DNA from: JAKACA01 sp052143575
GTDB taxonomy: Bacteria > Actinomycetota > Acidimicrobiia > Acidimicrobiales > Bog-793
Length of the DNA: 64,000 nucleotides
Reading direction: 5' to 3'
Assembly: GCA_052143575.1 (NCBI GenBank)
Contig: JBKQSP010000107.1
Location: 1-64,000 of the forward strand
Positions 8,101 through 15,024 of this stretch are shown here, piece by piece (position 1 is the first letter of the stretch; each line of letters starts with the position of its first letter). The position numbers and the translations under genes are program-made. The notes beneath the pieces were generated by a model. The model saw only the letters and a program-made list of their open reading frames with translations. It searched no databases and was not told where the DNA came from.

Positions 8101-8814
8101 ATGGCGGACGCCCCCGCGCTCAGCGAGCTGCTCCTCGAGGCGCGGGACCGCGGCTATCTCGGGGATCAACCGGTGCAGCGCCACATCGATCATGCCGTCG
8201 GCTTCCTGGCGGTCTGCGCGGCAGCACGGAGCTCGTTGTCCCCTCCCGGTTTGCTGATCGACCTGGGAGCCGGCGCCGGTATCCCCGGCCTCGTCCTGGC
8301 TCTCTCACCCCCTCCCGGCATCGATCGCGTCGTGCTGCTGGAAGGCTCCCAGCGACGAGCGGAGTGGTTGCACCACACGCTCGAAACCCTTGCTCTCAGC
8401 CGTGGAGTCGAGATCCTCGGCGAGCGTGCCGAAGTGGCGGGACGGCTGTCCTCGTGGCGGGCGAGCGCCGCCGTTGTCGTGGCGCGTTCCTTCGGGCGCC
8501 CAGCTGTCGCAGCAGAGTGTGCCGCTCCCTTCTTGCAGTTGAACGGCCGGCTCATCGTTTCCGAACCACCGCTGCCGGTTGATGAGGAGTCCAGCGGTCC
8601 TCGGACCGGGCGCGGGGCGGCGGCGCAGCAGACCGAACCGTCGCCCGAACTGGAGGCCCGCTGGCCGGCCGCTGCGGTCGCCACGCTCGGATTCGGCCCC
8701 GCCCAGGAGTGGCGAGCGGGAGGGTTCCGCTACGCCGTCTTGTCGATGGGCACCCTGTGCCCCGAGCGCTATCCGCGCCGCAACGGGATTCCGGCCAAGC
8801 GCCCGCTCTTCTGA
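8101..8814 (+). CDS. rsmG: 16S rRNA (guanine-527-N7)-methyltransferase RsmG
   Basis: 237 residues. The SAM-binding motif LLIDLGAGAGIPGLVLA is at about 51-67, followed by acidic VVLLEGSQRRAEWL and the VVVARSFGRPAVAAE motif, all characteristic of RsmG (GidB), which methylates G527 of 16S rRNA. Loss of this enzyme gives low-level streptomycin resistance in known species. Start ATG at 8101. The parS-like repeat region begins right at the stop codon. Confidence 0.93.
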   Translation: MADAPALSELLLEARDRGYLGDQPVQRHIDHAVGFLAVCAAARSSLSPPGLLIDLGAGAGIPGLVLALSPPPGIDRVVLLEGSQRRAEWLHHTLETLALSRGVEILGERAEVAGRLSSWRASAAVVVARSFGRPAVAAECAAPFLQLNGRLIVSEPPLPVDEESSGPRTGRGAAAQQTEPSPELEARWPAAAVATLGFGPAQEWRAGGFRYAVLSMGTLCPERYPRRNGIPAKRPLF

Positions 8815-8910
8815 GAATGTTCCACGTGGTACCTTGCGGTGAAACACCCGGGGCGGCACTCGAATGCCCGGGTGGAGAATGTTCCACGTGGTACCTTGCG
8901 GTGAAACACC
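8813..8910. repeat. Two 36-base parS-like repeats around a hairpin
   Basis: A 36-base sequence is repeated exactly at 8813-8848 and 8875-8910 (period 62). Each copy begins GAGAATG and contains TGTTCCACGTGGTACC, which matches 14 of 16 positions of the palindromic ParB site TGTTCCACGTGGAACA, and ends with the consensus half-site GTGAAACA. Between the copies an 8-base inverted repeat CACCCGGG (8845-8852) / CCCGGGTG (8867-8874) could form a stem with a 14-base loop. Position immediately upstream of the par genes supports a centromere role; the hairpin could also terminate rsmG transcription. Confidence 0.7.
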
Positions 8911-8952
8911 TGCGACCTCTCCAGCTACCCCCTGAAAGGAAGAGCAGACCTC

Positions 8953-9402
8953 ATGGCGACCGAACTCGAGCTGGGTCTCCTCGCCGGTCTGCTGCTCGGG
9001 GAGGGCCACTTCGGCGGTGATGGTCGGCAACCGCAGATCACCCTGCGGATGCACGTACGCCACGAGTCACTGTTCCGATGGCTCGAGCGGACCTTCCCAG
9101 GCGGGCGGCTCTACGGCCCCTATTCGCATGACGGACGTGACTATTTCCAATGGATGGTCCGGGGCACCTACCTGCGAGACGAGATACTGCCGCTGCTCGA
9201 GATGACCATCGGCCCCGAGTTGGACGCCCATACCCATGCCCGCCTGCAGCAGATGAAGGCCCGCTATCCGGGCCGCCTGCAAGCGACCGTTTCTCCCATG
9301 TCGGAGCGCCACACCACAGATCCCGATCCTCAGATCGGGTACGTTACGCCCGGAGGTGCTGACGTGATCGATCCCCATGCGACGACCGTGACGGGAGACT
9401 GA
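8953..9402 (+). CDS. LAGLIDADG-like domain protein in the par operon
   Basis: 149 residues. The start ELGLLAGLLLGEGHFGGDG has the shape of a LAGLIDADG motif (LAGLLLGEG plus a following glycine-rich turn), and the sequence after it (QITLRMHVRHESLFRWLERTF, then GGRLYGPYSHDGRDYFQWMV, then LRDEILPLL) follows the beta-beta-alpha order of a single homing-endonuclease-like repeat. The catalytic acid is present as Glu in GEG. There is only one motif, so any DNA binding would need a dimer. SD-like AAAGGAAGAG upstream; its stop overlaps the parA ATG (TGATG), so it is a fixed member of the operon. I infer a domesticated DNA-binding protein; function unknown. Confidence 0.7.
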   Translation: MATELELGLLAGLLLGEGHFGGDGRQPQITLRMHVRHESLFRWLERTFPGGRLYGPYSHDGRDYFQWMVRGTYLRDEILPLLEMTIGPELDAHTHARLQQMKARYPGRLQATVSPMSERHTTDPDPQIGYVTPGGADVIDPHATTVTGD

Positions 9403-10241
9403 TGTCGGACGTGCTTGGAGAGGAGATGACGGTGGCGAATCCACATGCCGCCACCGGGGCGCTGCCCGTCACGTCCCCGGCTCGCGTCATGGCCGTCGCC
9501 AACCAAAAGGGCGGCGTCGGCAAGACGACGACCGCCGTGAACCTCGGGGCCGCTTTGGCCGATCTCGGACTCCGGGTCCTGATCGTCGACCTTGATCCCC
9601 AGGGCAACGCCAGCACGGGCTTGGGTATCGATCCCCGCACGTTCGACTATTCCATGTACGACGTGCTGCTGCACGACGTCGCCATGGAGGACTGTATCGA
9701 GCCGACGAACATCAAGAACCTGTTCCTCGCTCCTTCCACGCTCGACCTGGCCGGTGCCGAGATCGAGCTCGTCCCGGTGCTGAGCCGGGAACACCGGCTC
9801 CGCAAGGCCATCGACGGGATCCGCGACGACTTCGCCTTCGTTCTCATCGACTGTCCGCCGTCGCTCGGTCTCATCACCTTGAACGGCCTCACGGCCGCTA
9901 CCGAAGTGCTCGTGCCGATCCAGTGCGAGTACTACGCACTCGAGGGGGTTTCCCAACTCACGCGCAACGTCGAGCTCGTTCGCTCGAACCTCAACCCGAC
10001 GTTGGCGGTCACGACGATCGTGCTCACGATGTACGACGCACGCACCAAGCTCTCCGATTCCGTCGTGGCGGAGGTGCGAAGGCACTTCGGCGACATCGTC
10101 TGCAAGAACATCATCCCCCGGACCGTTCGGATTTCCGAGGCCCCCTCCTTCGGAGAGCCGATTACGGTGCACGACCCGACCTCCCGGGGAGCCATCGCCT
10201 ACCGAGAGTTAGCGAAGGAGGTGGCCGGTGTCTCGTCGTAG
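9402..10241 (+). CDS. parA: Chromosome-partitioning ATPase ParA (Soj)
   Basis: 279 residues. Deviant Walker A QKGGVGKTTTAVNLG at 36-42, Walker A' region LIVDLDPQGNASTGLG, and LIDCPPSLGLITLNGL as Walker B, all typical of ParA. ParA-ATP coats the nucleoid and is stimulated by ParB-parS to move the origin. About 28 residues precede the conserved core; start ATG 9402 has GGGAG upstream and overlaps the preceding stop, though the ATG at 9426 is possible. The stop lies inside parB (14-base overlap). Confidence 0.96.
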   Translation: MSDVLGEEMTVANPHAATGALPVTSPARVMAVANQKGGVGKTTTAVNLGAALADLGLRVLIVDLDPQGNASTGLGIDPRTFDYSMYDVLLHDVAMEDCIEPTNIKNLFLAPSTLDLAGAEIELVPVLSREHRLRKAIDGIRDDFAFVLIDCPPSLGLITLNGLTAATEVLVPIQCEYYALEGVSQLTRNVELVRSNLNPTLAVTTIVLTMYDARTKLSDSVVAEVRRHFGDIVCKNIIPRTVRISEAPSFGEPITVHDPTSRGAIAYRELAKEVAGVSS

Positions 10242-11187
10242 CGGTCTCGGTCGGGGCCTTGGTGCCCTGATCCCGCAAGGCGGCCCGGGTCCCGCCTCCT
10301 CGGACTTGATCCTGCTGCCGCTCAATCAGATCAAGGCGAACCCGAACCAGCCGCGCAAGCAGTTCGACGAAGAGGCCTTGACCTCCCTTGTCGACTCGAT
10401 CAAGGCCGTCGGAGTCCTACAACCGGTTCTCGTCCGCGAGATCACGCCCGGCGAGTACGAGATCATTGCCGGCGAACGCCGCTACCGGGCGGCCCGTCGC
10501 GCTGGGCTGGCGACGATCCCGGCCGTTCTCCGGGTCGTCGACGACGTCACGAGCCTCGAGCAGGCGCTCGTGGAGAATCTGCAGCGGGAAGATCTGAATC
10601 CGCTCGACGAAGCCGGCGCCTATCAACAGCTCATCGAGGACTTCGGCCTGACGCACGACGAGGTCGCCCGGCGAGTCGGCAGGAGCCGGACGGCTGTGAC
10701 CAACTCTCTCCGCCTCTTCCAGCTTCCTCCCGCCGTGCAACGTCAGGTGCGGGACAACCTGCTGACGGCCGGTCACGCCCGTGCCCTGCTGGGTTCTCCC
10801 GATCGTGCCCTGCAGGAGCGGCTGGCGCTCGAGATCGTCCAAGGGGGTCTCTCGGTGCGGGCAGTAGAGGACATGGTGCGGAGCGCCCTGCGCGCCGACG
10901 AAGCGGTGCCCGAGCCAGCGCCGGCGGAGATCCCACCACCACCGCCGTCCCACGGGAGCAGCGCTCCTGGGGCTCGCGGCGGGCCCGCCGCGCACCCTGG
11001 CGGGGCGACGCGTCTCCGTCCGCCTGGCCTCCTCGACCTGGAAGAGCTCCTCGGCGATTACCTGAACACCCGCGTTTCGGTTGAGATGGGTGCCAAGCAC
11101 GGGCGGGTCGTCATCGAGTTCGCCAACCTCGATGACCTGGAGCGCATCTACCGGGTGATCATCGCCGGGAATGCGGCCCTCGAGTAG
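10228..11187 (+). CDS. parB: Chromosome-partitioning protein ParB
   Basis: 319 residues. N-terminal RRSGLGRGLGALIP (ParA-activating Arg-rich segment), a ParB CTP-binding domain with NPNQPRKQFDEEAL and the GERRYRAARRAG box (about 82-93), a central helix-turn-helix (LTHDEVARRVGRSRTAVTNSLRL) for parS recognition, a Pro/Gly-rich linker (230-270) and the C-terminal dimerisation segment (ELLGDYLNTRVSVEMGAKHG). It spreads from parS as a CTP-dependent clamp. GTG start within the end of parA indicates coupling. The likely target is the repeat pair at 8813-8910. Confidence 0.96.
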   Translation: MSRRSGLGRGLGALIPQGGPGPASSDLILLPLNQIKANPNQPRKQFDEEALTSLVDSIKAVGVLQPVLVREITPGEYEIIAGERRYRAARRAGLATIPAVLRVVDDVTSLEQALVENLQREDLNPLDEAGAYQQLIEDFGLTHDEVARRVGRSRTAVTNSLRLFQLPPAVQRQVRDNLLTAGHARALLGSPDRALQERLALEIVQGGLSVRAVEDMVRSALRADEAVPEPAPAEIPPPPPSHGSSAPGARGGPAAHPGGATRLRPPGLLDLEELLGDYLNTRVSVEMGAKHGRVVIEFANLDDLERIYRVIIAGNAALE

Positions 11188-11241
11188 TTCAACCTGAGGT
11201 TGAGACAGAGAACCAACGTCTCGACTGCTGATAAACGGTGA

Positions 11242-11268
11242 TCCACAACCTGTGCATCAGGTTGTGGA
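11242..11268. terminator. Perfect 11-base stem between parB and cwlM
   Basis: TCCACAACCTG (11242-11252) and CAGGTTGTGGA (11258-11268) pair perfectly around a 5-base loop, in the gap between convergent parB and the cwlM-like gene and overlapping the stop of the latter. No U-tract follows on either strand, so this would be a GC-type bidirectional terminator; a shorter inverted repeat (TCAACCT/AGGTTGA) lies at 11189-11203. A protein-binding dyad is an alternative. Confidence 0.5.
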
Positions 11269-12321
11269 CGAGCCCTCTGCTTCCCAGTCGACCATCAGCC
11301 ACTGCTCGAGGGAACTCACGATCGCCTGGGCCAGTTCTGCGACCTTCATCACGACGAGACTCGGGTCACCGAGCTCAATGAGAACGGCCGGCATCTGTGT
11401 CTCGCGGAGGATCCGGACGGCCATTCCCTCCGTCGAGCTCTCCGAGAAGCCGAGCCGCTCTGCGATCTCGGAACGCATCAGGTTGGCGAGGGATCGGCTC
11501 GTCTCCGACTCGTAGCGATAGCCCCGGTAGTACATCGTCTTCACGGCTGCGTGCTCCGGCTCGAGACGAAGACCGACGTAACAGTCGACGCCGGCGCGGT
11601 TGGCGGAGGCCGCCTGCTCGGATTCGTCAGGGTGGTGGAGCTGAAGCGACTCGGCCCCGAGCCCGGAGAGCGCCCGCCCGACGGCGGCGACCCCGGTCGC
11701 GAAGCCGCCCTGCTCGCCGACGGCGATCTTGCGCCCGTGCAGGCTGACGCCCCGCGTCGAGGCGATGAGCCGCTCCCGAACGCTGCTCACGAGGTCCCCC
11801 CCACCCGGCCGAATCGCCAGCCGGTTCAGCTCGGCGACGGTGAGATGACCGCAAATCCCGTCGACGACGAGCCCCGCGTTCTGCTGGAACTCGCCGAGGG
11901 CTTCAGCCGTCCGGTCGCCGAAGATGCCGTCGACGCCACCAGGGTCGAAGCCGAGGGCGCTGAGACGCCGCTGCAGTTCGGCGACGTCGTCACCGTGGAT
12001 CATGGGCGCCCGCCGGTACAGGCTGCGATCACCGAGGGCGAAACCCGCCTCGACGACCGCCGCCCACGTCTCCCGTCCGCACACGCCGTCGCATCGCAGA
12101 CCACGCTGGCGCTGGAAGGCCGCCACGGCGCGCCCGGTCTCGGCATCGAAGATCCCCGTGGCGATGCTCGCCTCCAAGAGGCCGAGGCGCACGAGTCGTG
12201 ACTGCAGGTCGCTGACAGCCTCCCCGGCGGCGTCGAGCGACAGGGGAAGCACGTCGTGCGATCCGTCGATCGATCGAGGCAGGAAAGCCTGCGCGTTCGC
12301 GGCGGGACACATCCGAACCAT
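11257..12321 (-). CDS. CwlM-like amidase-fold protein, catalytic ligands lost
   Basis: 354 residues with no signal peptide. Two peptidoglycan-binding type 1 domains (VSDLQSRLVRLGLL...FQRQRGL at 35-90 and VAELQRRLSALGFDPGGVDG...FQQNAGL at 112-150) precede an N-acetylmuramoyl-L-alanine amidase (Amidase_3) domain at about 195-345. The zinc-binding histidines are missing: the usual DPGHGG reads AVGEQGG, and the usual S-I-H-A-N reads VGLRLEP; only the final PAVLIELG glutamate remains. Mycobacterial CwlM, in the same position between parB and trxA, is cytoplasmic and activates MurA instead of cutting peptidoglycan. A regulatory role is the best inference. Confidence 0.85.
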   Translation of the reverse strand: MVRMCPAANAQAFLPRSIDGSHDVLPLSLDAAGEAVSDLQSRLVRLGLLEASIATGIFDAETGRAVAAFQRQRGLRCDGVCGRETWAAVVEAGFALGDRSLYRRAPMIHGDDVAELQRRLSALGFDPGGVDGIFGDRTAEALGEFQQNAGLVVDGICGHLTVAELNRLAIRPGGGDLVSSVRERLIASTRGVSLHGRKIAVGEQGGFATGVAAVGRALSGLGAESLQLHHPDESEQAASANRAGVDCYVGLRLEPEHAAVKTMYYRGYRYESETSRSLANLMRSEIAERLGFSESSTEGMAVRILRETQMPAVLIELGDPSLVVMKVAELAQAIVSSLEQWLMVDWEAEGSSTT

Positions 12322-12361
12322 CGTACGACCTCAGAGACGGCTTTGGGGCGCGAATTGCCGT

Positions 12362-12400
12362 AAAAACAAAGGGCTTTCTTTATCGAGCGCGGCGCCGCGC
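12362..12400 (-). terminator. Possible terminator after trxA
   Basis: Reading leftward from trxA, a GC self-complementary stem GCGCGGCGCCGCGC (12387-12400) is followed, after about 16 bases, by TTTGTTTTTA (12361-12370). The separation is larger than in a standard intrinsic terminator, so confidence is low. The same gap must also hold any promoter of the cwlM-like gene. Confidence 0.35.
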
Positions 12401-12419
12401 CCGCACCGTCGCCGAGAGC

Positions 12420-12755
12420 CTACGACAGGTGAGGCTCGACCTCGGAGAGGATCTGGCTCTTCGGTCGAGCACCGACGATCCGGCTCTGCGCCTCACCGTC
12501 CTTGAACAGCAACAGGGTCGGGATGCTCATGACCTGGAACCGCTGCGCCGTTCGCGGGTTGTCATCGACGTTGACCTTGGCGACGCGCAAGGTCCCCTTC
12601 TTGTCGTCGGCGATCTCCTCGAGCACGGGCGCCACCATCTTGCAGGGTCCGCACCACTCCGCCCAGAAGTCCACGAGGACGGGTATGTCGGCGAGCGTCA
12701 CCTGCTCGTCGAAGGTGTCGTCACTCACCGTGATGATGTTGTCGGCCATTGCCAT
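12420..12755 (-). CDS. trxA: Thioredoxin
   Basis: 111 residues with the canonical active site WAEWCGPCKM (Cys35, Cys38) and the cis-proline loop MSIPTLLLF. It is a cytosolic disulfide reductant regenerated by the thioredoxin reductase encoded five bases upstream. Same order (trxB-trxA-cwlM) as in mycobacteria. The start ATG is preceded by GGAGATGGCA; the MAMADN start allows either of two ATGs. Confidence 0.96.
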   Translation of the reverse strand: MAMADNIITVSDDTFDEQVTLADIPVLVDFWAEWCGPCKMVAPVLEEIADDKKGTLRVAKVNVDDNPRTAQRFQVMSIPTLLLFKDGEAQSRIVGARPKSQILSEVEPHLS

Positions 12756-12760
12756 CTCCT

Positions 12761-13732
12761 CTATGTCAGGTCGTGTTGCAATCTGGCGAGGTAGCGCTCG
12801 GCGTCGATCGCCGCCATGCAGCCCGAGCCCGCAGCCGTGATGGCCTGGCGGTACTCATGGTCTTGTACGTCACCACATGCGAAAACACCGGGAAGGCCCG
12901 TTTTCGTCCCACCTACCGTGAGCAGGTATCCGTTGGCGTCCATCTCGAGCTGCCCAGCGAACAGCGCCGTGTTCGGAGCGTGGCCGATGGCCACGAAGAC
13001 ACCTTCCACCGCCAGGTCACGCTCCTGCCCGGTGTTGACGTCCTTGATGCGGACACCGTCGACACGCTCGTTGCCGAGGACGTCGACGACGGTCGAATCC
13101 CAGATGAAGTCGATCTTCTCGTTGCGGAACGCCCGGTCCTGCATGATCCGCGACGCTCGCAGCTCCTTGCGGCGGTGGAGCACGGAGACGGACTTGCCGA
13201 ACTTCGTGAGGAAGAGGGCCTCCTCCAGCGCCGAGTCCCCGCCACCGACCACGGCAATCGGCTTGTCGCGAAAGAAGAAGCCGTCGCAGGTGGCACACGT
13301 GGACACACCGTGGCCGATGAGCCGCGTTTCGTTCGGAACGCCGAGCAGCAGCGAGCGGGCGCCGGTCGCAATGATGAGGGCCTTCGTGCGCACGGACGGC
13401 TCACCCTCGTCGTCGCCGGCCCAGATCTCGATGGGTGACGCCGACAGGTCCACCCGCGAAGCTTTCTCGACGGCAAGGTCGGCACCGAAACGCTCAGCTT
13501 GGGCGCGCATCTCGGCCATGAGGGCCGGCCCCATGACACCTTCGGCAAAGCCTGGAAAGTTCTCGACCTCCGTCGTCAGCATCAACTGGCCGCCCGGCTG
13601 GTCGCTTGTCGAGGAGGGCTCGCCTTCGAGGACGAGTGGGTTGAGATCGGCGCGGGCTGCATAGATGGCGGCCGTCAGACCTGCCGGGCCGGACCCGAGG
13701 ACGACAACGTCGCGGACGCTTCCTGTTCTCAT
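12761..13732 (-). CDS. trxB: Thioredoxin reductase (NADPH)
   Basis: 323 residues. FAD motif VVVLGSGPAGLTAAIYAAR (GSGPAG at 13-18), redox-active CATCDG (Cys146, Cys149), NADPH motif VVGGGDSALEEA, and the C-terminal FACGDVQDHEYRQAITAAGSG flavin motif. It transfers electrons from NADPH to thioredoxin. The frame extends upstream to 13861, but the ATG at 13732 has AAAGGAAG before it and begins the conserved sequence directly, so I use it. Five bases separate it from trxA. Confidence 0.96.
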   Translation of the reverse strand: MRTGSVRDVVVLGSGPAGLTAAIYAARADLNPLVLEGEPSSTSDQPGGQLMLTTEVENFPGFAEGVMGPALMAEMRAQAERFGADLAVEKASRVDLSASPIEIWAGDDEGEPSVRTKALIIATGARSLLLGVPNETRLIGHGVSTCATCDGFFFRDKPIAVVGGGDSALEEALFLTKFGKSVSVLHRRKELRASRIMQDRAFRNEKIDFIWDSTVVDVLGNERVDGVRIKDVNTGQERDLAVEGVFVAIGHAPNTALFAGQLEMDANGYLLTVGGTKTGLPGVFACGDVQDHEYRQAITAAGSGCMAAIDAERYLARLQHDLT

Positions 13733-13779
13733 GACTTCCTTTTTCGGTTCACGTGCTGGTGCCGTGGCCAGCTGGGGCG

Positions 13780-14115
13780 CTACGAGCGCGGATGGCGCAT
13801 CCGCGACAAGAACAGCCCGAGGCCCGAGAAGATTCCGCCGATTACGAGGTAGCTTGCCCACACGCGCCGGTGGAAGAGGTAGTTGTCGAGTATCCGGACG
13901 GCGCCGGCGGCCACGAGGACGGCCAGCAGCGCCCCGATGGAGACTGCCAGCAGGCCGAAGATGGCATAGCGGACGGCACGGAGCACGGGAGTGACCGTGC
14001 GATCGCGCACGAGCGAGACGGCCTCTTCCACTTTGGCGGTGGCAAGCGACGCCCAGTCGTTGCCGGGGGGAACGCTTCTGTCCTTCGCTCCACCAACTCC
14101 GTCGTCGGAAGACAT
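13780..14115 (-). CDS. Small two-pass membrane protein, function unknown
   Basis: 111 residues. After a hydrophilic N-terminus of about 45 residues come two hydrophobic segments (AIFGLLAVSIGALLAVLVAA and ASYLVIGGIFSGLGLFL) joined by a short basic loop, ending with LSRMRHPRS. The layout resembles small actinobacterial proteins that reduce to two transmembrane helices and have no assigned function. It sits 47 bases before trxB and 69 bases after degV on the same strand. No motif allows a functional call. Confidence 0.65.
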   Translation of the reverse strand: MSSDDGVGGAKDRSVPPGNDWASLATAKVEEAVSLVRDRTVTPVLRAVRYAIFGLLAVSIGALLAVLVAAGAVRILDNYLFHRRVWASYLVIGGIFSGLGLFLSRMRHPRS

Positions 14116-14184
14116 GACGGGCAGGCTACTGCGGAGCCGACACGCGGTCGTGCACCGGCGAGTGGTCGTCTTGCGGCGGCGCTG

Positions 14185-15024
14185 TCACTTGAGCTTGAAG
14201 CAGACGCCGATGCCGCCGGCGCCCGAGTGGGTGCCGATGACGGGGCCGATGTAGCTCAGCCAGATCTGGTCGCGAGGCAGGACACCGGTGAGCATGTCGA
14301 CGAAGCTGTTCACGTCGGCGGCCGCCGCGTGCACTACGGCGAGCTGTTCGACCTCGCCGGCGCTCTTCACCTTGTCCGCCAGATACTCGAGGGAACGGGA
14401 ACGGGTGCGTTGGCGGGACTCGGCCTCGACGAGGCCATGGCGGACCTCGATGACGGGTTTGATGGCGAGCAGCGATCCGAAGAAGGCTTGCGCGCTCCCA
14501 ATGCGGCCGCCCTTCCGGAGGTTGTCGAGGGTGTCGAGCGCCCCGTACACCCGTATGCGCTCGAGGTCGGCCGTGATGGCGTCGGCGATCTCCTCGAGGC
14601 CGGCACCACCGGAGGCCGCCCCGGCGGCGGCGAGGGCGAGCAGGCCCTCCCCCATGGTCACCGACAGCGAGTCGATGACGCGTACGGGGATGCGATCCTT
14701 CACCTCGGCGGCGCCGGCGACGGCCGCCTGGTGTGTGGCCGAGAGCTTGGAGGAGATCGTGATGCAGACGACGCCGTCGCATCCCTCGTCGGCGGCGGCC
14801 AGATAGGCGTTCACGAATGCGCCGGGTGATGGGGCCGAGGTCTCCGGCAGGCTGGAGCTTTTGGCACATTGTTGCCAAAACATCTCGGGAGACCACGTCT
14901 TCGTCGTCTCGGGTCCGATGTCGCCGAGCCGTACGTCGAGATCGACGATGGCGATGCCGTGCTGTTTCGCTACGGAGGCATCGAGGTCTGTGGCACTGTC
15001 AGTGACGACTCGGATCGTGGCCAT
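14185..15024 (-). CDS. DegV family fatty-acid-binding protein
   Basis: 279 residues. IRVVTDSATDLDASVAKQHG at the start, ITISSKLSATHQAA in the middle and DTLDNLRKGGRIG (the L-x-x-L-x-K-G-G-R pattern), then KPVIEVRHG and IGPVIGTHSGAGGIGV at the end, are all DegV signatures. Family members bind fatty acids and some (FakB) present them to the FakA kinase; no fakA is visible here. Start ATG 15024 overlaps the murJ stop by 26 bases. Confidence 0.92.
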   Translation of the reverse strand: MATIRVVTDSATDLDASVAKQHGIAIVDLDVRLGDIGPETTKTWSPEMFWQQCAKSSSLPETSAPSPGAFVNAYLAAADEGCDGVVCITISSKLSATHQAAVAGAAEVKDRIPVRVIDSLSVTMGEGLLALAAAGAASGGAGLEEIADAITADLERIRVYGALDTLDNLRKGGRIGSAQAFFGSLLAIKPVIEVRHGLVEAESRQRTRSRSLEYLADKVKSAGEVEQLAVVHAAAADVNSFVDMLTGVLPRDQIWLSYIGPVIGTHSGAGGIGVCFKLK

